Shown one piece after another: positions 12,801 to 27,800 of a stretch of 64,000 nucleotides of DNA. The notes below the pieces were generated by a model. The model was not told where the DNA came from. It saw only the letters and a program-made list of their open reading frames with translations, and searched no databases. The translations under genes and the position numbers were made by a program. Where the stretch lies: positions 76,254,680 to 76,318,679 of the forward strand of contig OX578152.1 in assembly GCA_951213105.1 (NCBI GenBank), in the 5' to 3' direction. This DNA is from Amaurobius ferox. Lineage: Eukaryota; Arthropoda; Arachnida; Araneae; Amaurobiidae. Position 1 is the first letter of the stretch. Every line of letters begins with the position of its first letter.

Positions 12801-15800
12801 AAATCATTTAGTTCATGGAGTCTGCATAGCTGATATGAATGAAATATTCATTGATTTTACAAAAGAGCAGGACAATTTTTTTCGATGAAGTTTTACGCAT
12901 AGAGTTTAATTACTTGTAGCTCCATGGTCTTAATTTTTAAATAAAATAAATTATTATAGTATTGTGATGAATGACATGAATGGGAAATTATTTATGAATG
13001 AAATGCTTCTTTTATAGAGAGAGCCAGGCGTGTTATTTTTTCTATGACGTCATTTGAATGACTTTCAGTTGTTTTCGATGAAGTTTTCAAATATAATAAA
13101 TTATCGTAGTATTATGATAATTTTTAAATTATTACCGAGGAATATATCATATTTTAGAGATGTTTAAACCAAGCAATTTATATTTCAATGCCGTCATTTG
13201 AATAAAGTTCATTTTTTTCGAGGAAGATTTAAGTTTTCAAATATAATAAATTAATGTAGTATTGTGATAAGTTTTAAAATATTACTGAGGAATGCATTGC
13301 ATTTTAGATATGTTTAAATAAAATTGCATTGAAGTTGGAAAGTGTTTCATAATCAATGCTTTAAGCATAATTGATCTCTCTTGTTTTATGATATACACGA
13401 GTGTTTTTAGTGATAAAATGTTATATATTTATATGATGGGGTTTTTTTTCACTTTATTTTTGTTGATTGTTTGTAATTATACACAATTATTGTTCTCATA
13501 TATAATAAAAGTACCATATTATGTGGTTCAATATACCACACATTGATTACAGTGAAAAAAATGTCCCCAGAAAAAAGGATCATCATTGCAATGTAGTTAG
13601 ATATACTGCAGTTAAGCTAAAATGTAGGGTGAATTATGTCCCCCAACACTTTTCCATTTTAAAATGGAAAAAAAAAATGTTTTAAATATTTTTAATTGTT
13701 TTCCTCAATTTTTTTTTATTTATTAATGTACTTATGCATATGACCAGATTCAAATGTTACCTTTGTAAAAGCCATAATTATTTCATAGGAATTATTATTA
13801 TTTTTTTTTTATAGGATGGAAAGGCTGTGGAAGTTTATCTCTTGCAAGATCTTCAGATCGCATGACATATTTTCGACATATAGCTGCATCAGCTGTGTAA
13901 GTATTTTTCTTGTACAAGTTTTCTAAATAATTCAGTATTAAGAATTTTTTTTTTCATTATACAGCCATAATAATAAAAAAAATGACTACAGTTGCACAAT
14001 TTACATCATGGAACAAAACAAAGATATTTTTTGATGGGAATTAATCTATTCTACAAATATCAATATTTAGAATTTGCTTAAGAACCAACCATCTTCATAG
14101 TTATTTTGGCACTAACTCCCAAACCTTCAAAGGCATTGATCATTACATATTCGAATACTGCAGAAAATTTCAAGCAGATTTTAAAATCAAGTTTACCATT
14201 TTTAAAGAATTTTTCATCTGTATGCAACTGTTTGAAATTTGCTGATCATGTTAAATGTGTTTTCCAGTTTTTGAAATATATAATAATCGTGATAAATCAA
14301 TTTTCCAAGAAAATTGTTTTACATACTTTTGTACTAAAAAACCAAACAAAATTCTTATAAATTTTAATATTCAAACATATTTGAAATAGTTATAATTATT
14401 TATTATTTAATAATTAATATTATTAATTTAAATTAATATTCATAAAAATGATGAATAAAAACAGCAGTTAATTGTTGATTTTGACACCATTTGATGTAGT
14501 TGCGTCTGAAACATTGGTATATAAAATTTTAAGTTTTATCCATGCAATATTGAGTGTGCTATCAAATTTTCTTCAAAATTCAATTAATGTTATGCTTATC
14601 GGGGACCATTCCCAAAGTGTCGAAAGAAATTTCTCTTTTGCTTAAGTAGTAAATAAATTAATAAAACTGAATTAAATATAAAGTTAGGAGTTTTGCCTGC
14701 TTTTGTAATATTTTTTGTATTTCATATTGTGTTTATTATGTAGAAAATATCGATTTTTTAAATGACAGTCAATTTTCGATATCTAAGGTCATTTTTGGCA
14801 TATCCTGTGATTAATTAGACCAAGGTCTTTCTTTAGTTTAAAATGGATTCTGAACCATTACAGACACGCAACTATGTAGGTGTTCATCCTTCTCATTCGG
14901 AAATCGAACCCATCACCAACAGAAAATCTAGCAAGTGCCAATATGGACTTTGAAACTTTTGTGATCTAGGAAATGTCATTGTCCAATTGCCTGTTTCTTA
15001 CATTCATTGGCTATCTTAGACACCTAAATTTAGGGTGCTATATCCTCCTCCATTATTTGAGGATAAGCATGGGTAGAATTATGGAGGGAGTACTTTCCCC
15101 AGATGCCTGTGTCATAGGGTGCCGATTTTGTGGTAAAGGGAGTGCAGAACTCTGGCTTTGGCCCAGATGAAAAAAAATCCTAGCTCTGCCACTAGGATAA
15201 GAATAAAATGTTAATAATCTCTTTGAAATTTCACTGTATAAATATTATATTGAAAAATCTAAAATTGATATTACAAACTAAACATAGAAGATTTTAACAG
15301 AAAATATGTACGTTTTTATAACAAACGTCGTTTATAATGCATTACCATGATCATTTTTTCTTTAAAAAAAAAAAGCATGCAAATGAATAACATCGTACTA
15401 AATCAAACACAAAGTCAATAATGTAATATCAGATTTTGGGCAATAAGTTTAATTACTACAAAACCGCGGATGTTTTTTGAAAACAATCTATGATGAAAAA
15501 CATTAAGCACCGCACCTAACTCATTGATGTTTCAAAAACTACTATCTATGTGTAATACAGGGTTCATTCTAGAATTTCAAATGGGCAAGTTGCTACCTTC
15601 CATAAAAGGGCACATTATGTAACGAAAAGGGCACATATTTTTAAAAGGGCCCAATCATAAATTTTAGTTAAAGGATACATTGCAAAATGTGGCCCACACA
15701 TAGAATGTAGAACAGATAATAATTTATCTATTTTATATATTTATATAAAAACTAGTTGTGAGGTACCATTATGTCTGTTAGCAAGGAAAACTCTCCTTAG

Positions 15801-18800
15801 CGGATCTACTTTTGTAAGATCTATTATTTGGCTGTTGAGGCAGAGGTGGAGGATTTTTAAAAATTAGAGAAAATTTAAGAGATTGGCAAAATACAAAACT
15901 TATATTTTCTGATAATACAGACAAATTCCCAGAAAATTCAAAACTTATTTTTTTAAATCTAAGTTTTCTGTAAGACTTTGTCAGTATCCCCATCTTTTCT
16001 AGTTCAAAATTTAGATTTTTCATTTTTCCAGTTTCTGATTATTTTAAACATTTATTATTATTATTTTTTTTTTTTTTTTTACCTTGTTTTAAATCTTAAC
16101 CAATGTTTTTCCTTATAGGTATTTTTTGGTGTTTTACAATTGTTTTCAAGGTCATCATAAAATAATTCATTTACCATAAAGCATTCAAATACCTTTTGGG
16201 GCAATTTTAAAATCCCCCCCTCCCCCATATAACACTTTAATTATTTAATTATTCAATATTATTTTAACTTTAATTTTTTGTCAAAATTACAGATTATTTC
16301 TAAATATGCTTGTTTCTTAAGTTTTCTCATCTTTATTTTTTATTTATTATTATTATTATTATTTTTTTTTTTTTTACTTTTCCAAACTAAAGCATTTATT
16401 ATTATCATTTAAAGGCCGGCCACTAATTTTTCTTTAATTTATGGGGTTTTACAAATGAGTTTTGGTGATTTTTAAATAACTTATATTCCTGTCTCTACCT
16501 TTTGATCACTTACTCTGTAACTTTTAAATCATTGCGATCCCGATATTTTGATCATTTTTCCCATTATATTATCGGACTTTATAAATTTAGCAACCTTTTT
16601 TATTGTAAAATTTCCCAATATGTTCATTTCATAAGAATTAAATTCTTTATCCTTTGATGGAATTTGATATTTCTTAATATTTCGACGTTTCTGTATGGAA
16701 AAGATATCACTTTGTATCGCTAAACACATATGCCATTTTATTAATCTACTCGAATTTTACCGATCAATAGAATGGAAGAGGAGGGCATGAACCAACTTTG
16801 TCAGCAGGTAAGTTGAAAATTGAATGGATTTAACTTTGAATTGCTGAAATTTCTCTGAGCGAGAAACTGTCATGCATCAAAACTTTAAAAAATGTGAAAT
16901 TCTTGTGAACTATGACTTTATAATTAATAGAATATATGGCTAGGCAGAATAGTAGCCTTTAAATGCGCTATTTTTGCCACCTTCCTTCATATTTACCGTA
17001 TAGTCATTTATGGACCATACATATGTAGATTAAAGTATACATCATCACAATATCGGCAATTCAGCTCAGTAAAGCCTCCCTCTCATTCCAACTTCCCCAT
17101 TGATGTCCTATTAGCATTCGGCTCCAGCTACAGTGTATACCTGAAACTGTTGCATAAAGATTATTTTTTTTTAATTTATCATGGTGCAAAATATGTTATA
17201 ATGAATATTTAGCCAATAAATAAATCCACAAGCTGAAAGTACCGGGTGTAAGTTTCATGCACCATTTTAATTTTAATACGCTTTTTTAATTTCATTTACA
17301 CATCTGCTTTCAGAAACCCTTTAAAATTCGAAGCAGTTATAAAAATGGTGAAGCCCTATTAATACAGCATGTAAAGTTTGACAGGATGCTGGTGGGGGTC
17401 AAAGGATAGAATCATCACCTCTGATAGAATGTGCTGCACCAAGGCATGTAGAAAGCCCAGACCACACGACCAACCCAAAGGCTTATGGTAGCTTTCTGTG
17501 TGGCCGGGGCCTAAGGCATGTATCAAAACATATCGGTGATCACGAGGAAGAAAAAGATAGGAATGTGGATTCCACTTATTCTCTACTACAAGTGCAATAA
17601 ATTAAGACCTGTAGCAGTATGGTAGTCATTGTTGACAGATTTTTCTCGCTCCATAGGATAGATTGTTTAGAAAAAAGTTATTCTAGGCTTAACAGAGTTT
17701 TGCGTAGATATTCTAAATATCTATGGAGTTAAACAGATATAAAATATAAAAGGAATATATTAGACGAAATATCTACGGAGTTTGGCCAGTCAGGATTTCG
17801 TTAATTGATAGTTTTTCTAATTTAATCACCGATGTGGGAATTTTAAGGGTTGGGCTGGGGAGAAATGAATGTTCACCCCAGGCATGGGGAACAATAAAAA
17901 ATGTATGGTGTGTATCGCTTATCTTGAGTGGTAAAGCTCAGAAGAATGCAATTTCACCCTGTGGGGCGGAGATGCCGACAAAGGGCGAAGGATGCCATTA
18001 ATAATGTCCAATTATATTGATACACTCCCCACTCATTTAGTTGTAAATACTGCAGTGACTTTTGCGTGGCTTTAATAAATAATGAATGAGAAAAAACATT
18101 GCATATTTCTCGATGTTTTGAACATTTGAGAGAGGTGTCATTTTAAAGAGGGTGGTATTTTTTGATGTCAGGGCACAAAATTATAGTACTGGGGCATGTA
18201 GGGTTGGTTTTCTAATTTCTGAAGGCAGCTGGATAGGCCGCCCCACAGAAAACACCTAGGATGAATTCTTTATAATACTAAAACAAAACTCCCCCAAAAT
18301 GTAGGTAAAAGTGACAGAGCATTACACACTTGCAGAACCAGACTATCAGATAGGAATCCACCCTTTCTGCAGCAGAGTTCAATTTTTAAATACATCCTTA
18401 ATGGTTTTTAAGGATGTTCACAGTCAATATTGAGCCTTTTTTCATCTTTTTTTAATTTGCATGAAAGTTTTTGGTGAATCTGAATGTTTAATAATCAGTG
18501 GGAATTGCCCTTGAAGATTTCAAAGTTAATGCCAAAATAACTGTGAAGATGGCCCCTTATGTACATTTTAAATATTGGCATTTGCAGAAAACATTAATCC
18601 CTATTGAATGATATCTTACTTTTTGTTCTGTAATATTAGTTGTACAATTGTGGTCAAGTTTTTTTAAATTTAATTAATTATTTTTATTTTGATAGCTGTG
18701 CATTATTTAATTTAAATCTAAGAGTTGTAATTTAGTAATGCATTCCCTGCAGTGAACATATAAAAAGTTATTACTGAGCTTATGACTGTAAATCAGTGTT

Positions 18801-21800
18801 TGAAATTGGCAAACAAGTGTATTGTGTACCCTGTATTTTATTTGTTAAAAAAAGGGTGATTTTTTATGTAAACTATGTGTAAGGAGATAAATAAAAGATG
18901 GTTATGATTAATATCATTTAGAATGCCTCAAATTAGGATAAGGAGAATATGTGGTTCTATTACTATCTGAAAAACTCAATTGGCAAAACACATGTGTTCA
19001 GGTCAAGCTATTACAGGTTTAAGTCTTGGTCTGGGCAAAACTTTATATATTTATTTTCTTAATATTAAATTCAGTTGAACGATATCATTTTCCAGTAATA
19101 TTTTGGGGCTTTAAAACTAAAACTTCAATTACTAAGCCAATTTTATTTGAAAACTTTTTGTCAATTAATGTCTAAAGTTTAAATTAAGGTAGAAAGTTTA
19201 GTTACTAATAATGTGGATGTATGTTTTATGTGCAGTGCTCAAAATGTCGAGTGCCACCTTTTGTCACCCGAAGATGCACAGGAAAAATGTCCCATCATCA
19301 GCACTGACATGCTAAAAGTATGTAATATGAAATGCAATTACATTCTCAAAATTTTCTTTATTACTTTATTTCATTAAATGTAAAGTGGAACTGATTATAA
19401 GACCCTTCTGCTGACGTGAAAAAAATATTTAAAAATAGGTTCAAACTGTTGCTTTAAATTGATGTTAAAAAACTTTTTAAAAATACATCATAAAACGAAA
19501 TAATGTGCCGACCAGTTTCTGAGGCAGCCTCCTTTAAGCAGGCCAGATTATGATTTTGTAGAGCCCTGGATTACAGATACTGTGAAGCCGCCAGTAATAT
19601 TTTCAAAAGGAAATAGAAGTGAAGAAAAATTAAGCTGCTCTCCCATGGTATCAATCTCTGGTATATATAATACAAGTAAATTAAAATTCTTCAATTATAT
19701 ATATATATACAGGGTGTCCCAAAAACATTGACCTTGGCTTTTATTCCATAAATATTAATCTTAAATATATATAATAAATTACAAAGTTGCATAAAAAAAA
19801 AAGGTAAAAATTTTGTGAAATCGATTAAAATTTTCAAGGAAATTAAATTTTAAGAAATACAAAATTTAAATTTTTATATGGCCCCCATACAAAAACATTT
19901 CCAATGAGTAAAATGTGCCCCATACACTAATAAGGTGATGTACAAAATTTCAGCATTTTATTATAAAAAGTCCCAAAGATATGAAAAGACAAAAATGCTG
20001 ACTTAAACCACTTTTTGATGCATCGACATGGGTTCTCCAAAGGAGAAAATCATGTCAGCAGATCACGTTTCAAGGGTTCTACACAAATTACAAAAGAAAA
20101 CAATGGTTACATAAATAAATAATAATTTTGCTATTTATTGGTACAAAAGTATTTACACTGTGTAGAAATAATAACTTTACACAAAAATTACAAAGCTTGT
20201 TCAAAATGTTTTCCATCCATCCCAATACAGAGCTGCATTTGCTTGATAACACTTCTGTGCACTCGATCAAGTTCTTCTTCGGTGATGTCATGACAGCCAT
20301 CTTAAATGCATTGTTGCAACTCTGCTTTATTTGAGGAAGGTGACAGATCAATAGTTGTGCATAGACGACCCCACAAATAAAAATCCATAGGCGTTAAATC
20401 AGGCAATCTGGAGGGAAATTTGACTGGCCCTTGCAAACCAATCCACTTGTCTGGAAACTTGTTATTTTACCAGTGTTTCAAAACTATAGTATGGAGATCC
20501 TTCCTGTTAAAACCATACATGTGGAAGTACTGTTAGGGGCAGTTCATCCATAAAATCAGAAATAACTGCATTCAGAATCTCATGAACATATCTGTAGCCC
20601 GTCAATGTACCATCATACAGTATGGGTCCAAGCAAACGGTTTCTGAAAATACTGCACCATACATTCACAGAAAATTGCTTCTGATGAGGAATATCATGTA
20701 CCATGAATGGATTTGTGTCAAACCAGAAGTGCTAATAAGGATTTATGCATCCATTTTGTTTAAAACAGCATTCTTCAGTCCAAATTATGTTTTTCAGGAC
20801 AGAGGGATTTGCATCTTCCTGATTTAGAGTCCAATTATAAAAATCTAGACGACGTTGATAATCTGTTGGCTCCTGTCCTTACATACCATGAATGTTAAAC
20901 GGATGCCATTTATTCCGTCTCAGTATTCTCAACACTGTTGCATGTACTACATTCATTTCCTAAGCAGCAGTATGAACACTACTATGTGGATAACTGCAAA
21001 AGTAATCCAAAATATCAATTTCTACATCAGTTGAGTGAAGTCGGAGCCTGCCTAGTCCACCTACACAATCTATGCTTCCTCTTTCACACACTCATTGTAC
21101 CAATCCGGAAATAAATCTCCCAGAAAGATTCCAAGAATTGGGAAAAGTACGTTGATATTCCCTTGCAGTTTCGTTAGTATTGCGATTGTATAAACTGTAC
21201 AGCATAAGCATTTCAAAAAGTTCTTCGTTGCTGTATTGTGATATACTTTCGGTACAGGCCAACTACATTCTCAAAATGTAGCAGAAATGTGAAATACTTA
21301 AGGGTTGCTCAGACTACCGAGCTGTGCACGATACGCTTGCATAAGCGAGCCGATTGATCAATGGCAGAGCAAAAACAACTTTCTCATGTGATGATACGTC
21401 TGTTGCGTTTGTGTGACACACCGTTCAGAGGCAGATATTTGCATATGCATACATTTCTAAGCTGTTTTAATGTTCATTTTGATTGCACCATTTCCAAGTT
21501 TTATTCTGCAATTAATCATGTAAAATTTTAAGATATTTTTCAGGAAGCATGTTTTTGAAAAATTGTAAATAAATCTAAAGATAAGAGGCAGATATTATTT
21601 GCCTATGTTTCATTTCTGCGTTGTATCATTGGCACTTTTGCTGTAAACATTTACATTTTAATTTGTAATTAATCCCTCACCAACTTTGTTTAAACATATC
21701 TCTGGAACTTTTTATGATAAAATGCTGAAATTTTGTACATCATCTTATTAATGTATGGAGCACATTTTACTTTTCGGAAGTGTTTTTATACAGGGGCCAT

Positions 21801-24800
21801 ATAAAAATTTAAATTTTGTATTTCTTCAAATTTAATCCCCTGAAAATTTTTATCAATTTCATAAAATTCTGTACCTTTTTTTACGTAACTTTGTAATTTA
21901 TTATATATGTCTAAGATCAGTATTTAAGGAATAAAAACCGAGGGCAATGTTTTTGGGACCCCCTGTGTATATATAAATATATATATATAATGCTGGGCTG
22001 ATGGTGTTAAGATGGAAAGAGACGTAAGAATGTTTTGTAGACCCACTATCTCAAAAAATTGTCTTCAACACACAAAAAGTATATATATATATTAAAAATT
22101 CCCCAAAATTGGTCCTATTATAGTATGAATTCTGTTCAAAATATGTTTGAAAGTGATTTTTTAATCTTTTTTATGGTGTCAAGATGGAATCTCTGTGATA
22201 ATATTTTCAGCCGCTAAGGAACCTATGTGTATGAAAATGACCCAAGATCTTACTAAAACATAAAATAACCAAAAAAGTTATTCAAATTAAAAAAAAAATC
22301 TGTATAAGAAACAAACAGATAAACTTTCAATTTTATGTATATAAATTAGCAAATGATTAAAAGTAAATCAGTAGGTAACTAGTTTATATCACAAGCTTAG
22401 TCAGTCTAACAATTATTATTATTTTAAATCGCATTTCTATTTGCATATTTCTTCATTAAAGTTAAAAGAATATTCTTTATATGATTCTCTATTCTTTGTT
22501 AAAGGGTGCTCTATGGATACCAGGTGATGGTGTAGGAGATCCGTTGAATGCTACTCTGACTCTTGCAGAAGAAGCAGCTCGCTTAGGTACAATGCTAAAT
22601 ATACTTAACATGAAACTACATAATTTAACAATTGTTGAAATAAATAAATACCTTAACCAGCATCAGTTGGAGTTATAGCTCTTTGGAATATCTAAAAACC
22701 TCGCTATTATACTTACCAATGGTACTGAAAGCAATGTCTTTTTTTAAACCAGCATCCTTTTTAAATTTCATAATGGTTTTCTATAAATCTAATAGTTTTT
22801 GGTTTGTTATTTAATATTTTTAACAGAGCTTGTGAAGTTGGAATTGGAGTCGGTAACAGTTTGGAGGGTAGTCAGAGTTTGTAAAAGTATACCAACTCTG
22901 ACTTCAAAATAAAATTATTTAAACATAGTTTTATTTTAGAATATTTAATTTTTTTAATAGTTCTTATAATGGTTTTAATGCAATAAATTTAAAAAAAGCA
23001 TCAAATGTTTACCAATAAAAAACTATTAATATGAAAAATTATAGAGATTGATGTAGAAACATATTTTGATGAAGAGCAATTTCACCAAAAGGTTAATCTA
23101 AAGTCCTAATTACGTGCATTATGGATACATACATTGCACATACAGATGTCATGTTGGGAATAGTTTTTTTTGGGGTTTTAGAGTACTCAAAACATGTGAA
23201 TCTATCGAAAATTTGAGTTGCGGTTTTTAACATGATTCCTATATTTTCCCTTTATATTACCATGTATTGTAGGGAAAGTATAAATGCTTGCAACAAAGTT
23301 ATCTTGATTCTCACAATGATGAAATAAAACAACAGAAACAAACACTCAATAAGTGATGGGAGTCAATTTCTATCATTCTCAATATGCAGAAATTTCACTT
23401 TGTGGAAACAAAGTAAAATATGCCACTTACTCTGAAAGCATAAAAATCTTCCACACATTTTCTGAAAAAGAAACTGAACAAAAAAATAGCAAAGTAAAGA
23501 TAGAGGAGGAATATTATGATGAAAAATTTTGTATTGAAAGAGTTCTAATGAATTGGAAGCACAATTCAACTCTGTAGTAAATTTTTGTTAACAGTTGTGA
23601 ATTATTTATTTTAAAATATAGATTCAGTGTTTTTAAAAGTTAACTTTGTTTTTAACAGGAACGCTATCATTTGAGTTTTAAATATGGAGATAACTCATTA
23701 AATTTATTCATAGTCTCAGAATCTAGCTTTTTCAAAGCTTGGAATCTTAGCTCCTAGTAGAGTGACCAGCATTTGTGGACTGCCTTTACATGCTGCTGCA
23801 CAAAACCAGTCTGTAGATGCTAATCGCTTATGCTGGGAGCATTAATTCCAAATGTTTATTTGGTTTTAATAATTTTTTACATCCTTGTAATTTTTTTTTG
23901 CACCCCTTCCCTTGGCCCTAAAGCCATCTTATTTTTTGCTTTTGAAATGAGTGGAAACTTGTATTCGATTTTAATCAGAAATTTTTTTCTATTTAAGTTG
24001 CCCTTAAATTGTTATTTGTTAATAAAACCTTAATCAAGGTATAATGTTCTGTGAAGAACTTGTGATTGGCAGAAAACCTGTTCTAAACACAATCACAGAT
24101 TCTCTTTGGAAGACCAGCTATCTTAACTAAGGCCCTTTTAATTTTTTTTTTTTTTAATTTATATGTTTTTAACTGTAATATCCATTGGTGTATGAATTAT
24201 CAGTATCCATGTGCTGGTTTTAGATTCTTTTAGCACTCTTCAGTACGGAATGGTTGATAACTACCATCGCAGCAAAAAAACTTGCTGCAATACTATGCTT
24301 ACGCCTTGTTGCACCCCCTATAGGCAGGTTCTGAAACTGGAATCCATTACCTTATGAACAGGGCTTGACTAATGCAGGGACATGCGGGGTTGCTGCCCCA
24401 TGTCTTAGGGGCTCCAAAACATAAAAAAAATTAACTACTGCTTCCTGAAAATAAATTATGCATCAGAATGGGTTTGCCCCATGAAAAGATTCATTTGGGA
24501 GATATATGGAGTTTAACGCATTAAGTTTGCATGTTGGGCCATGATACAAAAGCTGCTAATAATTCAAATTATATTCAGAGAATTTAATGTTGTGTACCTT
24601 TTTCTAGAATGCAGTTATGTTTTTGAAAAAATATTTGTGTTCATTTCAAGGGATGAAGGAGGGCTCCTAAGGAATGTCTGCCCCCTGGCCCCAATTAGGC
24701 TAAGTCGAGCTCTGCTTATAAATTTATTCATGTTAAATTGAATGTTTTAAAACCTGTATCACAAATACAAAAAAATATTTTTTTCATTTAGGAGTGAAAA

Positions 24801-27800
24801 TTGTAGAATATTGTTCCGTGGTGAAAGTGATCGCTGATGAAAAGCACAAAGTTCAGGGAGTAGAAACTAACAAAGGACTTATTACCTGTGACTATTTTGT
24901 CAATGCTGCCGGTCATGTGAGTTACATTCATTGATGCTTTTATAATAATAGAAAATTATACTTCATACAAAATTTGTGCATTTTTATTGGAGACACAAGT
25001 ATAGTGGAATTTCAAAGTTATATATACAAACTAATGCATTTTCAATACAATGTTCATTAAAAACTTTATTTAAATTAAGATAAAATGCAGAAAATAAAAT
25101 TTAATTTCTGAATTAAAAAAGTAAAGTATATAGGAAAGCAATGGGTATTGAAAAGTAACAAATACTTTTACATTTCTCTCTTTGAGTACAATTACAGCTA
25201 TAGTGCTGTATTTTTAAAAAGAGGGTAATAAGTATGGACCCTGAGTTGCAAGAAATATAACTATTACAAGTAACACTGTTACTTTTTTCCCTTTGCATTT
25301 TTATCCAAACATCTTTATGTTGGGATATCCTCTTTTTTTCACATAGTTTAAGTATGCAAAAAATTCATGTGTTAAAACACTATTTAAATAATTGTCATTG
25401 TTTTTCTATTTTGTATTCATTTATTCGAGGATTTGTTACCTGTAACGATTATAGCTGTCTACAGGGCCCCCACAAAGGGGGGGTCAGTTGGTACTACAGT
25501 ACTGGGGCCCGGCGATTGTTAGGGGCCCGTGAATATTGCTGAGGATAAAATTTTTTTACATTTGTGTATGAATATATATATTTTTTTCTAAATTAATTGA
25601 GGGTTTTGAAATTTACGTATTATGTGTAATTATAAAATTACAAATATAAATTAGCAGGGCCCCCCACAAAAGGGGTCAGTTGGAACCATGTTACTGGGGC
25701 CCGGCGGACGATAGAGGCCCGTAAAAGTGCCGGGAGAAAAAAATGTTTAATGTTTGTGCATATGAATTTATAATAAAAATTCTTTTATGATACAATATCG
25801 CATATTTTGTGCAATTATAAAATTACAAGTGTAGAATAGATAGAAAGCAAACGCAAGTTTTTTAAAACAATAAAAAAAACCTAAGAGTTGTTGAAATTAA
25901 ACATGGGATACATTAGGGAACTTGTTCTATTTCTTTGAATCCACATTTGTTGCAAAAAAGTGAAAAGAAAAAAAAGACAGGGGTCCTTAACGTACAAAGA
26001 TGCCTTGTACGCTATCTCATCAACAAGGGATCCGAAAACCGCGTGAGAAAATAATAAATACTTCCCATAAATTGCTCGACTTTGAAGGGTATTTGTAAGA
26101 TCCTTTACAAGGCATCAGTTCCCAACAAAGAGCCCTTTTTGGTTCCCAAGGCAATAAAAATAATTGTTTGTTATTTAGCTTCCGAAATTTACAAGTACTA
26201 AACTGATGACAAGAAAAAAAGATATATCACAGAGAGTGAGCACTGTGCCATGGTCATTTCTTTGTCTAGAGGGGGCATTTCCACTCCCATAGAGATAAGA
26301 TCTTGTCCGAAAGCAAGTCCAGCCTATGGACTCTCTTTTGCGGTTCTGGAGGACATTCTGGATAGATGCTTGAAGGCAGAGTGTTGTATAATGTACATCA
26401 TCCTGGGGTCACCTTTGAAAGACCTGTTATCTAGCAGAATGTTTCTAAGCTCATGTGAATAGGTCCTATGAAAATAAAGTTGCTCCGTTTGTGTTGATGA
26501 GATCTCAGCATAAGGAGGTGAAAATTTATATGTCGGTAATATTTTATCACTCATATAAATGCTTAAATTAATTATTTCTAATTAAAATAGTGTTTAGCAT
26601 AGGGGGTTGATATTAAAGTATGTTTAAATTAATTCTTATAATTTATTCAGCATTATTTTTAATTGCTTTAATATCTTGATCTTAGAATGAACGTTATTTA
26701 TTTTATCAGAATTTTATATAGTTTTGTAAAATTATATTCTTGTAAAATATTTGTGTATTTGAAATTTGTATAAAACTCTCGGATGGATTTAGTCATTCAA
26801 AACACGCAAAAAACAACCAGTAATTCAATAATATCTGGGAGTATAATATCTTTCGAACAAATTGAAATAATCAAACAAAATGTCGTACGATTATTTTATC
26901 GCCTAAACATAACAATCCTATTGATTTTCAGTGAGGTCAGACCAAGAGAAGGCTTTTTCAAATATTTATTTCTAAAACTGAAAATACACAAAATAATGTT
27001 ACCCATATATGTACAAAAATGGCTATTTAATGTTGAATTTTTTAATTTAAAAGGCAAATGACATCATTTACGGGATTTACCGTCGTCTAGATATAAAAAA
27101 ATTTTTATCTGTGTTAAAAAATTATAAAAAGTTAAATATGATATTTATTATCAATTGGGTGGATACTTTAAGTACTTACGGAAATAAATTGAAAATGTAT
27201 TTAGGATTTATCACAAACCACTTTTGAGAAATTAGAAATTTTACTTTCCTCACAAAGAGCGTAATATCTCTCAAGAGAGTTAAACAATTTCCACGTGATT
27301 AGGTACACTTATTTTAATCGGTGTCATGGTATACTCATTTTAATCGGTGTTAGGTATACTGATTTTAATCGGTGTCCATTTATTTGCAGTGAATTCGAAT
27401 CATAAGGAAGTTCTAATTTTTTATTGTTTATGGATATTAAAATATATTCATTTGCTGGTAACGCTTTATGTTAGATACATCAGATGTTTTAGTTATTGGA
27501 TCTATGGATAATTTTATCGTTCTCTGAGAAGTACATAAAATAATTAAAATTTACAGAAAAGTTGTAGATTCTTCCAAATTATCAAATAACTCATAATAGT
27601 TGAAGAAATTTTTACAACAGATGTATTGTTGAACATACAATTAAAGATAGTTAAGGGAGATAGGTCTCAGATACTTGTCATACTACAAAATTAATCATAT
27701 CAGAAGATCGTAGGATGCAAATAGGACATTTTTCTTCTCCGGTTGGATATTTATATACTACTAGAATAAATTACCTGCTTTTACGTTGCCCGGGCTTTAA

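Larger units (their letters stand above)
6606..13814 (+). other. PDPR intron after exon a (7.2 kb)
   Basis: It contains the palindrome and SINE at 7.0-7.4 kb, two copies of a retroelement 3' part (8.6-11.1 kb), long AT microsatellites, and an inverted-repeat element at 11172-11749. The rest (7.4-8.5 and 11.8-13.8 kb) is AT-rich and shows no supported gene. Near 12.48 kb a short repeated phrase with GTCACGTGACC occurs. Confidence 0.7.
19318..22504 (+). other. PDPR intron c (3.2 kb)
   Basis: Most of it is the mariner-type element 19710-21965. The remainder is AT-rich, without a gene. Confidence 0.75.

Noticed and set aside
12889..13090. TCGATGAAG phrases resembling a hammerhead core
   Set aside because: No GAAA element at the right distance and no stem II; part of AT-rich repeats.
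20088..20334. Short open frames on both strands near 20.1-20.3 kb
   Set aside because: Part of the degenerate end of the mariner transposase and its antisense.
22587..22678. Extension of PDPR exon d past the donor
   Set aside because: The frame stays open, but the protein match ends at 22586 and the next exon joins in phase 1 from there.
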